A DNA stretch of 64,000 nt from Sindora glabra. Its lineage: Eukaryota; Streptophyta; Magnoliopsida; Fabales; Fabaceae. Shown piece after piece: positions 38,301 to 50,575 of the stretch. A program made the translations under genes and the position numbers. The stretch lies in assembly GCA_020226215.1 (NCBI GenBank), contig CM035226.1, forward strand, positions 92,280,895-92,344,894, read 5' to 3'. The notes under the pieces were generated by a model, which saw nothing but the letters and a program-made list of their open reading frames with translations, was not told where the DNA came from and did no database searches. Positions within the stretch are counted from its first letter, which is position 1; every line of letters starts with the position of its first letter.

Positions 38301-40202
38301 ATTGATCAACATAGTTTTGCACGAGTTGAATGAAATTTAATAATTTAATATTATTGATATATTATAAAATAGTGTATTATAGTTTACACTTGATTATATT
38401 GCACAAAATAAAAATGATGCAGGCAGGCCATCTAAGTTATAAATAGCCCACCTCCTTTATAGCTTTACATTAGATTAAGGAAGGGGTGACACTTGAGCTA
38501 AGTAATTTGATTATTCACTCAATTTGGTTCATTTGTTTTTTCCAATTTGATTGAATAGTATTATGAGAAATTTCATCAGGTTAAGTATTTTTATTATTGA
38601 ATTGCCTTTCCTTGAATTCTAAAATAAATAAATTAAAATTAAAAATATAAATTTTAATGCATTAAAAATAATTTAATGGCGAGATATATCATTCTTATAA
38701 TAAATCACTTATTTTAATAAATTAATCCTATCACTCAATATATCCTATGTATTTCATAGGAACATCACATATTAATAAACAACACGTATTTATATTTTTT
38801 ATGGATACTTCTACAACTTGTTTTTATTAATTTATTTTTAGATTATTAATTTTTTTGGCAATTTAAAACATATTAATTTTATTAAGAATGAAATATTTTT
38901 TTATTATTATTGCACACAACTCTGATTATATCTGATGATTTTTTATTAAACTGTTAATTGTATATACACTATTGATGTATTTTTTTGTGATATATCTTTT
39001 CTATGCAATATACAAATATTTGCCCTCTAATAACAATCAGATCTTGGGTCCGCAACTTAGATTTTTCATTCTGACATAATTTGTGATGAATTTATTATTA
39101 TGTATAAATATATTTCTACAAGTCACCGGTGACATGAAATTACATCAATTTTAAATTGAAAATATATAAGGATTTTTAAATATTTTATTATAAACAAATG
39201 GTTTTGAATGATATCACAATTAAACAAGTGTTGTAAGTCTGAGCAATGTTTATCATACACTCTCCCTTCTTTCATATCTTTTCCACACTAATTAAATTAC
39301 AAGAAAATGGCAACACAACTTTTTTTTCTTGAAAAAGAAAGAAAAAACAGGTCTTAACTCTTGACACAAGTAAGAATTTTCATTAATTCTCTACAGTGTT
39401 TTCCCCATATAATATCTCACCATAAAAGAATTCTCATCATGAATAAAATAAAGGCAAAAATGTCGGAAGAACTAAAATAAAATTTAATAAAGATTTATAT
39501 AAATATCCTTCAACTTTGTGAAGATTAAATATGAATTCCTCTAAAAAAAATTCTAGATAACATTTTTAAATTTTTGGGTAGATTGTGAGATTTAATCTAA
39601 TTACATCTAGACCCCCTGATTTTGGAAAAATGCCTTTGACCCCGTCCCCCCCCTTTGTCAATGACGAAAAGTGACATAGTTAACTTAAAGTAGTAAAAGA
39701 CAATTTTACCCCTCTACTTATAGAGTACGGGGAGAAGCTTCTCGTTTGCTTTCTAGTTTAAGCTTCTCTTTGCAGCTTGATTAAAAAGAAGCTCTCATCT
39801 CCATTTTCTTGCATTTCTAAATGCCATATGTCTCTGCTTCATATTACAATGCAAATAAGGAGATCAATAGGTAAGAGTACACTTTTAGAGCCCTATTTTC
39901 TCTCTTTTTTTTTTTGGTTGAATATTTATAGCTACTTTTGTAGTTTATTTATTGGGTTTTCTTCTGATTTCCTTCGTTGAAATTGTGTGGAAATTTGTAA
40001 GTGGTGCTTTGCATTTTAGTGCAATTCTTTTTGTTTGTTTTGCATTTTAATTCAATATGTGACCTTTTGGAGTGGAGTGATTTCTATATCTATCACTGAA
40101 AGGTTGTTGATTTGTATAAAAAATTGAGTTTATCGATCTATATAAAAAATTGAGTTTATTGACATTAATAATTATTTTGGCTCGAGTAATGTAAAGCATC
40201 TT
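38301..40202. other. Intergenic DNA, no gene
   Basis: AT-rich; no coding signal. A short C-rich patch (about 39600-39655) and a tandem phrase (tataaaaaattgagttta twice near 40110-40160) are the only marks I see. Confidence 0.5.
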
Positions 40203-40983
40203 TCTTAGAGTGATGGTTACGGTGCAATTAAAAGCTCTTAATTAATAATAGCATAATTAATATTAGAATCACATTCAATGCTTTGTTTCTATTTCAAGTA
40301 ATATAATTAATAAGAAACACTAATTTTAATGATAATATATTACTCATTCCATTCTATATTTTCTATTGTATTTTGAAGAAAATTTTTATTCTTTTTTATC
40401 TATTGTTTTACAATTCTAATGTATTATTAATTTTTTTAAAATTTATCTTTTTTTATTAATAAATATTTCATTATTCTATAGTCCGAATTAACTTATATTT
40501 ATTCTATTATATTTTTCTTTCTATTTTTAATTATTTTGAATTTTCTATATAAATAGTAGTTTTGAAAATTTTATTAAAAATAAATAAAGTAAATCACTTT
40601 CTTTATATTTGTAAAATTGATTAATTGTGATAGATAATAAAGAATAGAGAAGTATTAAAAGGGAAATAAAGCAATACTCCTTCAATTTTTTTAAGCATCA
40701 TTTTAAAGAAAATTTTGTGTTCTTATTTATCTATCATTTTAGGAAATCAAGAATATATTTATTGTCTTATTTCAAATATTATCCTTATGATCTAAATAAA
40801 TGTCTAATAACTTTACTTATTAGGGAGAGAATGTCCTAGTAAATTATAACTTATTTCTTTTAAAATTAAAGTTATTTATTATTCTTCTTAATCTTTATAT
40901 ACTAACCTTAAACAATACTTAAAAAAGAATAAAAAAAAGTATTACTTAGAGTTATTAATTGCACCTTGACCATGGCCTTAGAG
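40203..40983. mobile_element. TIR DNA element, 765 bp, probable hAT type
   Basis: Left end tgatggttacggtgcaatta (40211) and right end (…taattgcaccttgaccatgg, ending 40975) are inverted repeats sharing the uninterrupted core ggtgcaattaa. Flanking octamers tcttagag (40203-40210) and ccttagag (40976-40983) match at 7 of 8, suggesting an 8-bp hAT-type target duplication. Inside, cattttaaagaaaattttgtgtt near 40690 resembles the ends of Stowaway-like MITEs, so a second insertion may be nested. Confidence 0.6.
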
Positions 40984-43540
40984 GTAATGGTGATGATTAG
41001 CATTTTTTTAGGCTCAAAATTGAAATTTTATCTCACATTTTTTACTTGAACTACCATTTATTACTATGTCATTATGACTTTGAGTTAAAAGGTGACATTT
41101 TATTACATATTTATTTGTTATTCATTTTTATCAAGAAACACTAAATGCATTTGGGCAAAAATTGAAAATTTGTTTCTCAGTTATTACTTTGATTCCTATT
41201 TATTACTTTGTTGTTATGACTTTGAGGTAAATATTTTATTTTGCATGAGTAGCTAATAAATTTATTGATTATATAAGAAATATTTTGTAAAATTAATAGT
41301 TGAATCAACTAAATATATAAAATGATATATTAATATAAATACATGTATAAATTAAAGTAGTTCATATTTATTTCAAGATCAAATTATATTAATACAATCA
41401 ATATTTTCAAAATAAAAACATGATAACCTAAAATTTAATTAATGATATTTTGTAATTTTACATATTGATTTACTTATATAACTTTTATTTAATTATTATT
41501 TATAGTAGAAATATGATTACTTAAAATATAATTAATTCTATTTTATGAAATTATATATTTTTTATATATTTATAGTTTAAAATAAATATATAATTAACTA
41601 AAATTAAATTAATTATATTTTAAGACATTGTATATTTATTTATTTGCTTACTTATTTTTATTTATCTAGGTTTTAAGATTTTGATTATAATTTATGGTAT
41701 CATACATTTATTTATTTAATTATTAATTTTTATTTAATTATTTATATTAAATTTGGAGGTAGAAATGTGTAACTGAAAAAAATTAGGTTTACATAATTAA
41801 GGGATTGGTTGTCAAATAATTAAGGAATAAAGACAAATATGAAAAAAATGATAAGCTAGAAGTTACTAGTTATAAACTACTTAAAGTAATTTATTAAATT
41901 AAAATTTATTTTTTTGATAAGTTAGCTTGTAAAATATTTTAAAAGTTAATTTATAACTTATTAATTAGGTTAATAAGTTATATACTAGCTTATTTATTGT
42001 ACAAAATAAAATAAAAAGTTGAAATTTTATTCTTAGCAAAAAAAAAGCTACAAATTTATTATATTTTTATTTTCCATTCTTTTGTATTAAGAAACACTAA
42101 ATGCATCATCCTATTATTTATATTTATTTCAAGCTATTTGGTATTTAGTTTTTAACTGATTGAAGTGATTTTAGCTGATAAATTAAGTTAATTCGCTAAT
42201 TTTAGCATTTGATAAATAATTTTTTAATTTGCAAATTGTCCTTCAATTTGCCAATTTAAAAATGTTAGAAAGACCAACATTTTGAAATAGTTGATTCCCT
42301 TTTTACATGTAAAAAAAAAACTTGTATTTATATTTAATATAATATTTTTCTTATTCACTAGTTACCATTTTTTAGTGAGATCACCTAATCACCTATTTAT
42401 TCATTTTATATAGAAACACTTGATCATCTTTTTATTATAAATAACCATATAATAATAATAATAATATTCAATGTGCTCTTAAGCTTAACATATACAATAG
42501 GCCATGTTACTTTTATGATTTATCTCGCAAATATCCCTTTCTTATTAAAATGAGATAATCTTATTAAAAAACATGATATGTATTGTAAAATTAAGCATAT
42601 GTAAGCATAAATATTTCACTAGTAAAAAGCATTTTCATTTAATCTTCCTTCATATATATATTATAAAAATTTTCATACTCATATCATGATTAATTATAAG
42701 ATATGATTTACTTTTATATGCAAATAATACATAAATTATTGCAATTTTCATTTTTAAAATAACTAATCAAAGTTATTGAACTACAAAATAATGTTAATAT
42801 GTGGTTAACAAGTAATATATGAATAAAAAAATATTAAGGAATATTATTTCAATATTATTTGTTATTTGCATTTCATATATATATTTAATTTATTTTTAAA
42901 AAGAATTTAATCCAATAAATAATTTTTTAAAATATGAAATATTATTAGAGTAAAGAAATATTGAAATAAATTGAAAAATATAATCATATTCTTTTATATC
43001 ATTATATATATAAAAATTTAATAATAAATAGTTAAATTTATCAAATATCTTTATATAAACAATTAATACTATTAGTTAAGATAATCAATTATTAACTAAT
43101 CATTAATACACTTAGTTAATCATCAAACAAGGCCTTTTAATTTTCTTAGAAAACAATTTGTTATCATAAACTCTTTAAAATAAGCTTGTGCTTACTAAAG
43201 TTAAAGCTACTACAATATCATTCATTTTGGAAATTGTTTGACACATTACAAACAATTACATTAGATAGAGGTAATTCCAAAGCATGTTTAGTAATGGTTA
43301 CAACTACTGGCTCTTAAATCTATTGAGAATTAAAATATTTGGATAAGTTTCTTATATTATGTTAACTTTAAATAAGAAATAAACTATTTGGATCCTTAAT
43401 TAGACTTATCCATTTAATGGTATACTAACACACTTATCTACTAGTTTTCATTATAAAAAAAATGCAGTAGCTATAGATTGGTACTAACATAAAATACTTC
43501 ACAATTTATATGCACAAATCTAATCATTAAGGGCAAAAGG
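40984..43540. other. AT-rich intergenic DNA, no gene
   Basis: Low-complexity AT-rich sequence. The phrase aagaaacactaaatgcat appears near 41135 and near 42090, a possible trace of related repeats. No coding signal. Confidence 0.5.
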
Positions 43541-43545
43541 GTTTC

Positions 43546-43767
43546 TTATTGAACTTCCAAGAGCTTAGTTGCTAAAAATATTATTTCCTTTAAACAATCA
43601 CCATATTCTAGAAGAGTAGATATTGTCTTATCTATTGAAAACAAGCTAATGGTATACCAAATACTAATAACAAAAGGTAAGGAAAGATTTTGATCAAATC
43701 TAAAGTGGTAAGAGGACTTAAGCCAAACTTGAGCTATCCAACTACATTGTAGAGAAAAGTGTTCCAT
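43546..43767 (-). mobile_element. LINE zf-RVT scrap
   Basis: A 73-codon minus-strand frame starts MEHFSLQCSWIAQVWLKSS. This has the spacing of the plant zf-RVT tail (E-H-l-l-x-C-x-w-a-x-x-v-W). It lacks the rest of the LINE and has no neighbouring coding sequence that I recognise. Confidence 0.45.
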
Positions 43768-44990
43768 TGAAACAAAAAAAAAATCATATCTAATCTATTG
43801 AAAACATCATATCTATATTTACAAATTAGAAATAAAATAAAATAAGATGATATTATCAAGTAATTGGTTGGCATTACAAAGTTAATATAAACAAAATAAG
43901 TTAATCAAATCAAGATGCTGTTATCAAGTGTTAATTACTTACTTATTGGAATAAAATAAAATAAGTCATTCTTCTATTGAAAGGAAGACTACAAATAAGA
44001 AAATTTAAGTGTAATTGCAAGTAATGCATACCAATTAAAATAGGTTGGAGTAGGAATTTTATAAATATTCATAGATCCCAAGGTAAAATATAAACCTAGC
44101 GAAAAAGGGAGACATTTTTTTTATCAAAAGAAGAAAATACAAAAAGATCACAATTTCATTTATTAACTAAGAAGTTCAAGCAATTGATAAACAAGAAAAG
44201 GGAAAGACTTTTAATTTTTTAACTAACATACAAATATTGAAAAGAAAACTCTCATTTATACCAAACTTTCAAGAGATACCAAACATAAATCAAGGGCTTC
44301 CAAATTTGAAGATTAAAAAGAGTAATCCATAGTTTTTAAAATATGGCAAAAAAAATCTCAATGTGCCATAGATAACTTTGATTAGTAAGTGTATAAATCA
44401 CAAGATATTGTAACTTAAATATTTTCTTCATTTCAAAAGTAACATGCATGAACTAATCGTTCCATATGCACTAAAAAAACTAAATGCACAGCAAATAACT
44501 ATATTAAAAATAAAATGTCATAACATCATAATCAAGTGAGGAATTATCATAATTGGTGAACGCAAAAATTTCAAGATCCTTAAAACATCAATATCATTAT
44601 ATACAAATGATACAATCTTGTTGAAACTTGAAAAGCTAAGACAAAGAAGCCGTGAAATTCAACTAAAGCTCCAAGTCCTGATAAAAGAAGCCTACTTTGT
44701 CAAGTTAGCATGTTCAGCAATTAGTTTATTACATGATCATAGTTCTTCTCATAAATAAGAACATACAACATGATATAAATTAATAACAAAACTAATACAA
44801 CATTGGTCACTAACATCTTAATAAATCCTCAATAGTAATTGCCAAAAAAAGTTAAAAATAATATAACAGGAAGAAAATGAGAAAAAAATGTCTAAAAAGG
44901 AAGAAATTGCATAAAACCCTAACCCCTTAATATTCATCTAAAGCAAGAAAAACAAAAAAGAATTTTACTTGAAAGTTGAAAATAAGGATG
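43768..44990. other. Intergenic, unidentified
   Basis: AT-rich with no clear coding signal; possibly decayed transposon sequence linked to the Transposase_24 remnant to its right. Confidence 0.35.
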
Positions 44991-45720
44991 TCAAATAAAT
45001 TAACATCCACTGACTTAACTAACCTATGATCTTTGATTTTACATATTCTGATTCATGCAAACCAAGTCGTTAACTTAAACAAAACTTAATTCTTCTTTAT
45101 GAATAGCTAATTCACTCTATATTTTAGCTAACTTCTCTTCTATTTAATGAAGTTTTTTTTTTTTAGTTTATTGAAGTTCTTATTTCAATCTATCAACCTT
45201 GTCTTACATATTAGGATTGGTGGTGGATGAAATAGAAGTAAATAAACTTATAAGGCACACTTCTTATCTCCATACCATAAACTTAACTTAGACTTTCTTT
45301 CCTAAATACTTGTACAAAAACATTATTAAGTGATATTACGTTCTTTATAGATGTATTATTGGCTTAAGATTTCATTTAGCTTCTCCTAAGCAAATGGATG
45401 AAATATTCAATTCTATTAGTTAACAAACTTTGTACACTTGGGGTTAATAAAGTATAAAAGTCTAAATACTCATTCCTATTACTCTTGCATCTTCATTGAT
45501 GTATGTACCATTAAGATCCTTATGAGTTACATCCTATAATTTTACACATCCAATAAGGTGCCTACATTCCATTTCCTGTAATTTTAACAAAGTTTTTCAA
45601 TTTAAGAATGTTCACGAACCCATTATATCTAAATTAATAAAATGGTTTATATTACTAATTATTGCTTTTTTTGGCAAATGTCATTAAACTTGTGGTATGC
45701 ACAATTCTTTGCTTGCTTCT
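44990..45720 (-). mobile_element. CACTA-type (En/Spm) Transposase_24 remnant
   Basis: Conceptual translation of the minus strand, ignoring stops and shifts, gives in order: THKDLNGTYINEDARVIG (about 45530-45480), a VFVQVFRKESLS.VYGMEIRS segment (about 45320-45255), and a lysine/glutamate-rich coiled stretch (KVDRLK.ELQ, then EKLAKI.SEL) at about 45215-45100. This order matches the C-terminal half of plant Ptta/En/Spm transposase (Transposase_24) proteins, which read THK..dGsyv.e.AR, then vFGkERpgRvRg.G, then a coiled coil. There are many stops; neither CACTA termini nor TSDs were located. Confidence 0.5.
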
Positions 45721-46900
45721 TTTTATTGCATTTTTTCTCAATATTTCCTGCATGTATGAACTCAAATTAGGATTTTAGAAACTTATAGAATTATACATAA
45801 TAATAGTAAATGAAAATAACAATTAACCTTATGTTATGTGTCTTTTATCAAAATATATCCTTTTCACTCTTCTTAGGAGACACCTTTTAGGTAGTTATGC
45901 TCAATGTTTTACTCTTTGGTCAAACTATGGTATAATGGCTATTGTACAAGCTAACTCTATAATTTCTCCATCTAGTCCCAATACATATTATGATGTAGTG
46001 ATTTCCTTGCTTCAAGTTCTGAAAATAAAAGTATGGCTACCAAATGAGAAAAAAATTAAGGATAAATAAATCATATAAGTTAATCTAATTGAATAACATG
46101 GAGTTTTTAAATAAGTCAGGTATTAAAGGCTAATTGTTATAGTTTAAAAGAAGTATTGTCCTAGCTAGATGGTTGATCCATAAATCATATAAGCCTCATT
46201 TATCACTGATTAGATGACATTTAATATCAAAACTAACCATCACTCTCTCTTTTTCCAAATTTAATATTTGCTCATGGTTTAATTTCTTCTCTTTAACCAT
46301 ATAATCATTATTTATTAATATAAGTAAAATATATAAGCATAATTATAATCAAAATGAAAAATAGATGGATGTATTATATTTACCTATCACTTTTTAGTAC
46401 CACATTTCTTTGTCTCCTATTATTAAAATTTTTGTTTACTATTTCAATAGCTTCTTCTATGTTAATATTCAAGTCATGGTCTTCCATGTTAACATTATTA
46501 TGAGGACAATGAACATTTTTAGGTGTTAGTTAGTCATGGTATATTGGTCATGGGACTTGAAGAAGGTGTGTAAGCTGACTAGGTTAGAAAATGTGTATAA
46601 ATGGTAGAGCTTAGAGAGGATGTATGTCTACTAGGCTAGAGAGAGTGAGTAAGGTTTAGTCATGTAAATTAAATAAAATGAAAGGTAATATGTTTTAAAG
46701 TTAACACAAATTGAGAGTTAGATATCCTTTCCTTAAAGTTTTGGTCTTATATGCTTAGGTATTCATACAAGGTACACAATTATAAAAAATTCAAGATGAA
46801 CTTCATTTCATTCTAAGATTATGCTTAGTTTGTTATTATTTTTGTTTGAAGACCTATCTATATACATTAGCTACTTGGTCATTTGTTAAGGTTATGTTTA
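45721..46900. other. Unidentified, possibly transposon-derived
   Basis: There is a + strand open frame at 45836-46069 and coding-like minus-strand sequence near 46510-46390 (NVHCPHNNVNMEDHDLNINI). Neither is recognised. It may belong to the CACTA remnant or to the 3' region of the Gypsy element. Confidence 0.3.
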
Positions 46901-46949
46901 CTTTTCCTTAATCATTTCGACCATAAAATTTGCTTGAACTTATAATTTG

Positions 46950-49900
46950 ATCAATCTTCTATGTTCATAAATTAGGTTGTATTTTGAGAGTTTAATGGAC
47001 TAGGCAAGCAAATGTCTAGTTAGGTTAGGTTTACGGAAAATTTGTCAAACCTGTACATCTACTTGAATGATTATCTAGTGGCTATGAATGTATAACTTTA
47101 ATTTTTTAGACGACACAATAATATGTATGCCAACTTCTTAATCTTCTAATACCTTACCTCGACCTTATACAAGACTTTGCTTATGAAGTAAATAGGTTTT
47201 TGAGTGTTATCTTTTTCTTTTACTAGTATTGAATTGACTATAATTTTTAACATAACCAAGTATAAGTAAAGTGTTTCTCATTGGTTTGGACATTATAGTA
47301 TTGGTGGAGTGGTTAGGTATTCTTTTAACTTGCAAAAAGTTTCTTCATATTCAAAATCCTATACAAATTTGTAAGAGTGTTTTAGCAAGGAATAGAATTG
47401 GAAGCATTTATCCCCTAATCTAGATAGGAATCTAGAAAAGACCATTAATGGATCGTTCAAGGTTTTCTTAACATTTACTAGGTTTTTCATTATGATGACT
47501 GCTTGGCACTTGGCAGGGTTAGCCTCAATTTTGCATTTTATGAGCATAAATCCTAGAAATTTTCCTATTTTTACTCCAAACACACATTTCTTTAGATTAA
47601 GCCACATTTTGTACTTTTTAAGCATTTCAAACACCTCTATAATGTCTTGTTAATGTTATTCTTTGCTAGTTGACTTAATGATTATATCATCTTTATAAAC
47701 TTCCATGTTTCCACCTATTTGGTCAATACAAGCTTTGTTTATCATATGCTAATATGAGGCTTTGACATTCTTTAATTTGAATGGTATAATCTTATAGAAA
47801 AAATGCCTTAGTTTATTATGAAAGCTATCTTGTCTTCATCACTAGGATGCATTTTCATTTGGTTGTAGCTTGAAAAGCATCATTAAAGCTCATAATTTTA
47901 AATCCTAAAGAATTGTTTACTACGCGATTTATGTTAGGTAAGGGATATAAGCCCTTTGGTTAGGCTTTATCCCTATATTTCATGCATATTTTTCACATAC
48001 CATTTCTTTTTTTCACAAAAACTACATTTGCAAGCTAAGTGGTATAGGAAAATTCCTTGATAAATCTTGCTTATAGTAACTTAGTAACTTCTTCTTTTAT
48101 TATGTCTTATTTATTAAGGCCCGATTTCTTTTCTTTTCTTTTTTATTTTTGCTAGACTAGTTTTATATTTGGATTAAGGAATAATTTATGGCAGACATTT
48201 TCAATGTTAATGCTTGGCATGTCAATCAGAGACCAAACAAGGACTTTACTATTATTCCTTAATATTTGTGTTAGGGTTTGTTTGGCTTTAACCTTTAAGT
48301 TTACTTTTGTTTTTATGGTCTTTTGATTATTTCCTTTGAACAACTGTATTTCTTCTAATTTAGACTTAGGTTAAGGACAATTTGCATCTTCAAATTGGAT
48401 GTCTAACAAAATTGGGTCTACCACTTGGCAATTTTTTATGATTTTCAAGGGTCCTAATATGCCTTGTTGAACCTTTTTTCCCTTCAGGTTAACAATGTAA
48501 TATTGACACACTATTTTCTAGTCTCTTCTTAGTTGCCTTATTTTGATTGGAGTGTTGAATTTCATTAATAAACATGGAATGGATAAAATGGCACTTACTT
48601 TATTCAATGAGGTCTACCTAAAATCACATTGTAAGATGTGTTTAATTCTGAGATTACTAGGTGGTTTACATCAATTGTCTTCATATTGATTCCATAGCTA
48701 AAAGTGACTTAAAACATTATGGTTCTTTTCACATGTACTTAGTTTTCAATTAATCTAATAAATATTCCTTTGTACAGTTTGTACATGTTGTTCATAAGGC
48801 CCATATTTTCTATTATTTTATATAGGATATTAGTTGAGTTTCCTTGATCAAGTAGTTGTTGGTGTGTGTCTTAGAACCAATCATATAAGATGATTGAAGT
48901 TATACACAATGTATTATATTTTATTTTAGGTAATTTAATTATTATATTTTATTTTTATTATTATGGGCAATTTATAACTTAATATAATAATTATCCTTGG
49001 AATAACTTTGCTATTCCTAAAATGCCTCTAGTCAATTATTATTACGAAAAGGATAATAATAATACATCGAGACTAGCATGTATAGTGACTGATGATTATG
49101 AATCATGGATATGTGATATCAAGTTAATACATGAGTACATTGCTAGTGAATAATGTACTGGACTGACCTACTATGAGAATATTGCATGGATAAATGTGTC
49201 ATAAGTTATTCTCATATGATCACAAATACACATAAACCTTTGACCTGAAGTCACTACAGTTCCCTACATGAGGAATTACTCACTTTAATATTGTCCTATG
49301 TCACCTTTAATTAGGATGACAAGTAGGGCATTGATTGGGTGTGTCATAAATCATACAGAGGGAAGTGAGTGATGTAAATAGGATTTTGTTACTCTTGTAT
49401 AAAAGAGAAATATTCTTGGGCCTCTTGATTGAGTGAGACTTAGAAATGCATGGCCATGCTCAGTTGAATTAATATGTGATATTAATTATTTATTTTAAGT
49501 CTACTCAGTATCAAGAAATATAAATTGAACATTGACAAAGATGACACATTCCATGCCTCCAGTTCAATTTGGATATTATTACAAAAGGGTTATGATGCAA
49601 AACATTGATCATATGTTAGGTGGATGTCGAATCACAGATATTCTTACTACTTGAGTGGCAGTAATGTATTGCTAGATATAACTTACTGTCTATGGCTCAA
49701 TAAATGAGTCATTGTCATCGTAGTAAGAACTTACAGGGTCACACAAAAGAAGTAGGAATAAAACAATAATTAATTGGACTTATTTTCGTGCATATATATT
49801 ATTATTAAGAATAATAATAAGTTATTCACGTAATATATATATATATATAATATTATGTGATATTATTTAATATTAAAGTAATATTAAATAATTACGTTAT

Positions 49901-50575
49901 CAGATATTAGATAAATATATTATGAGATAATATTATTTTGATATTTGATAACTATATGCAATTATCTAATAATTAAGATATTTATATTATGAGATAATAT
50001 TATCTAATATTAGATAATTAATAGATAAGTCCTATCTCTTCCCATTATCTCTAGGATAAGGATAAGATGAGTTGTTAAGTATGATTAGGATTTTGGAAGC
50101 ATTATCCTAGTAGGACTAGGATTATAGCTTGCCTAAGTTCTATAAAAAGGGACTTGAGGGCAGCACTTTTATATATGTTTTAAAGCTTCCATATAAACCC
50201 TAAATCACTCAGAAAACATCCAATCCTAATTCTTAGAAAGAAAAACGCATCCTAACAGATTCGTGGAGGGTGAGAGGTCGTTGTTCACTCCGTGTAGATA
50301 CCGTAGAGAAGCTGTACTTTCTGGCCGGCGTTTGATTCATCCGCTCTCAAGTTTTGATCAGTAGAAATACGAGTGCCTAATAGGTAAAACCCTAATCATT
50401 GACTTATGCTTTTTGCATGGATCTTAAGTAGAATTCGGATCAAAATTTTAAAATTCTGTTGCATGTAATAATCCGAATTCCCAACAGTAGTAGGCGCTTT
50501 ATTAGAAAATTATGAATTAGAGTGGTGATTACCATTGGATTATCATGATTTTAATTTATTTTACTTAAATCTCCT
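46950..50575 (-). mobile_element. Decayed Ty3/Gypsy pol fragment (protease-RT-RNase H), split by a solo LTR
   Basis: On the minus strand, right to left: aspartic protease region at about 50575-50492 and 48850-48600 (DNPMVITTLIHNFLIKRLLL, then DQGNSTNILYKIIENMGL, later SYNVILGRP), RT leader 48343-48152 (VLVWSLIDMPSINIENVCHK), RT at about 47960-47360 (GLYPLPNINRVVN, then VYKDDIIIKS near 47708-47672, and KCVFGVKIGKFLGFM), and RNase H start at about 47330-47050 (DFEYEETFCKLKEYLTTP, VKEKDNTQKPIYFISKVLY). The RT box reads YKDD instead of Y(V/I)DD. Gag, integrase and LTRs of this element are not seen. Stops throughout make it dead. The protease is interrupted by the solo LTR at 48857-50486. Confidence 0.85.
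48852..50491 (+). mobile_element. Solo LTR, 1630 bp, with 5-bp TSD, inside Gypsy protease
   Basis: The sequence 48857-50486 begins tgttgg and ends ccaaca, the usual TG...CA LTR ends with 6-bp inverted termini. It is flanked by the exact 5-bp repeat gtagt (48852-48856 and 50487-50491). Joining the flanks through one copy of that repeat restores a continuous Gypsy protease reading frame, which confirms the insertion. A TATA-like ctataaaaaggg lies near 50140 and a GC-richer stretch at 50250-50350, consistent with a U3-R-U5 order on the + strand. There is no ORF and no second LTR, so it is a solo LTR left by recombination. Confidence 0.85.

Noticed and set aside
45836..46069. 77-codon + strand frame as a gene
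   Set aside because: No recognisable domain or splice context; it sits among decayed transposon sequence, so it is only mentioned as unidentified.
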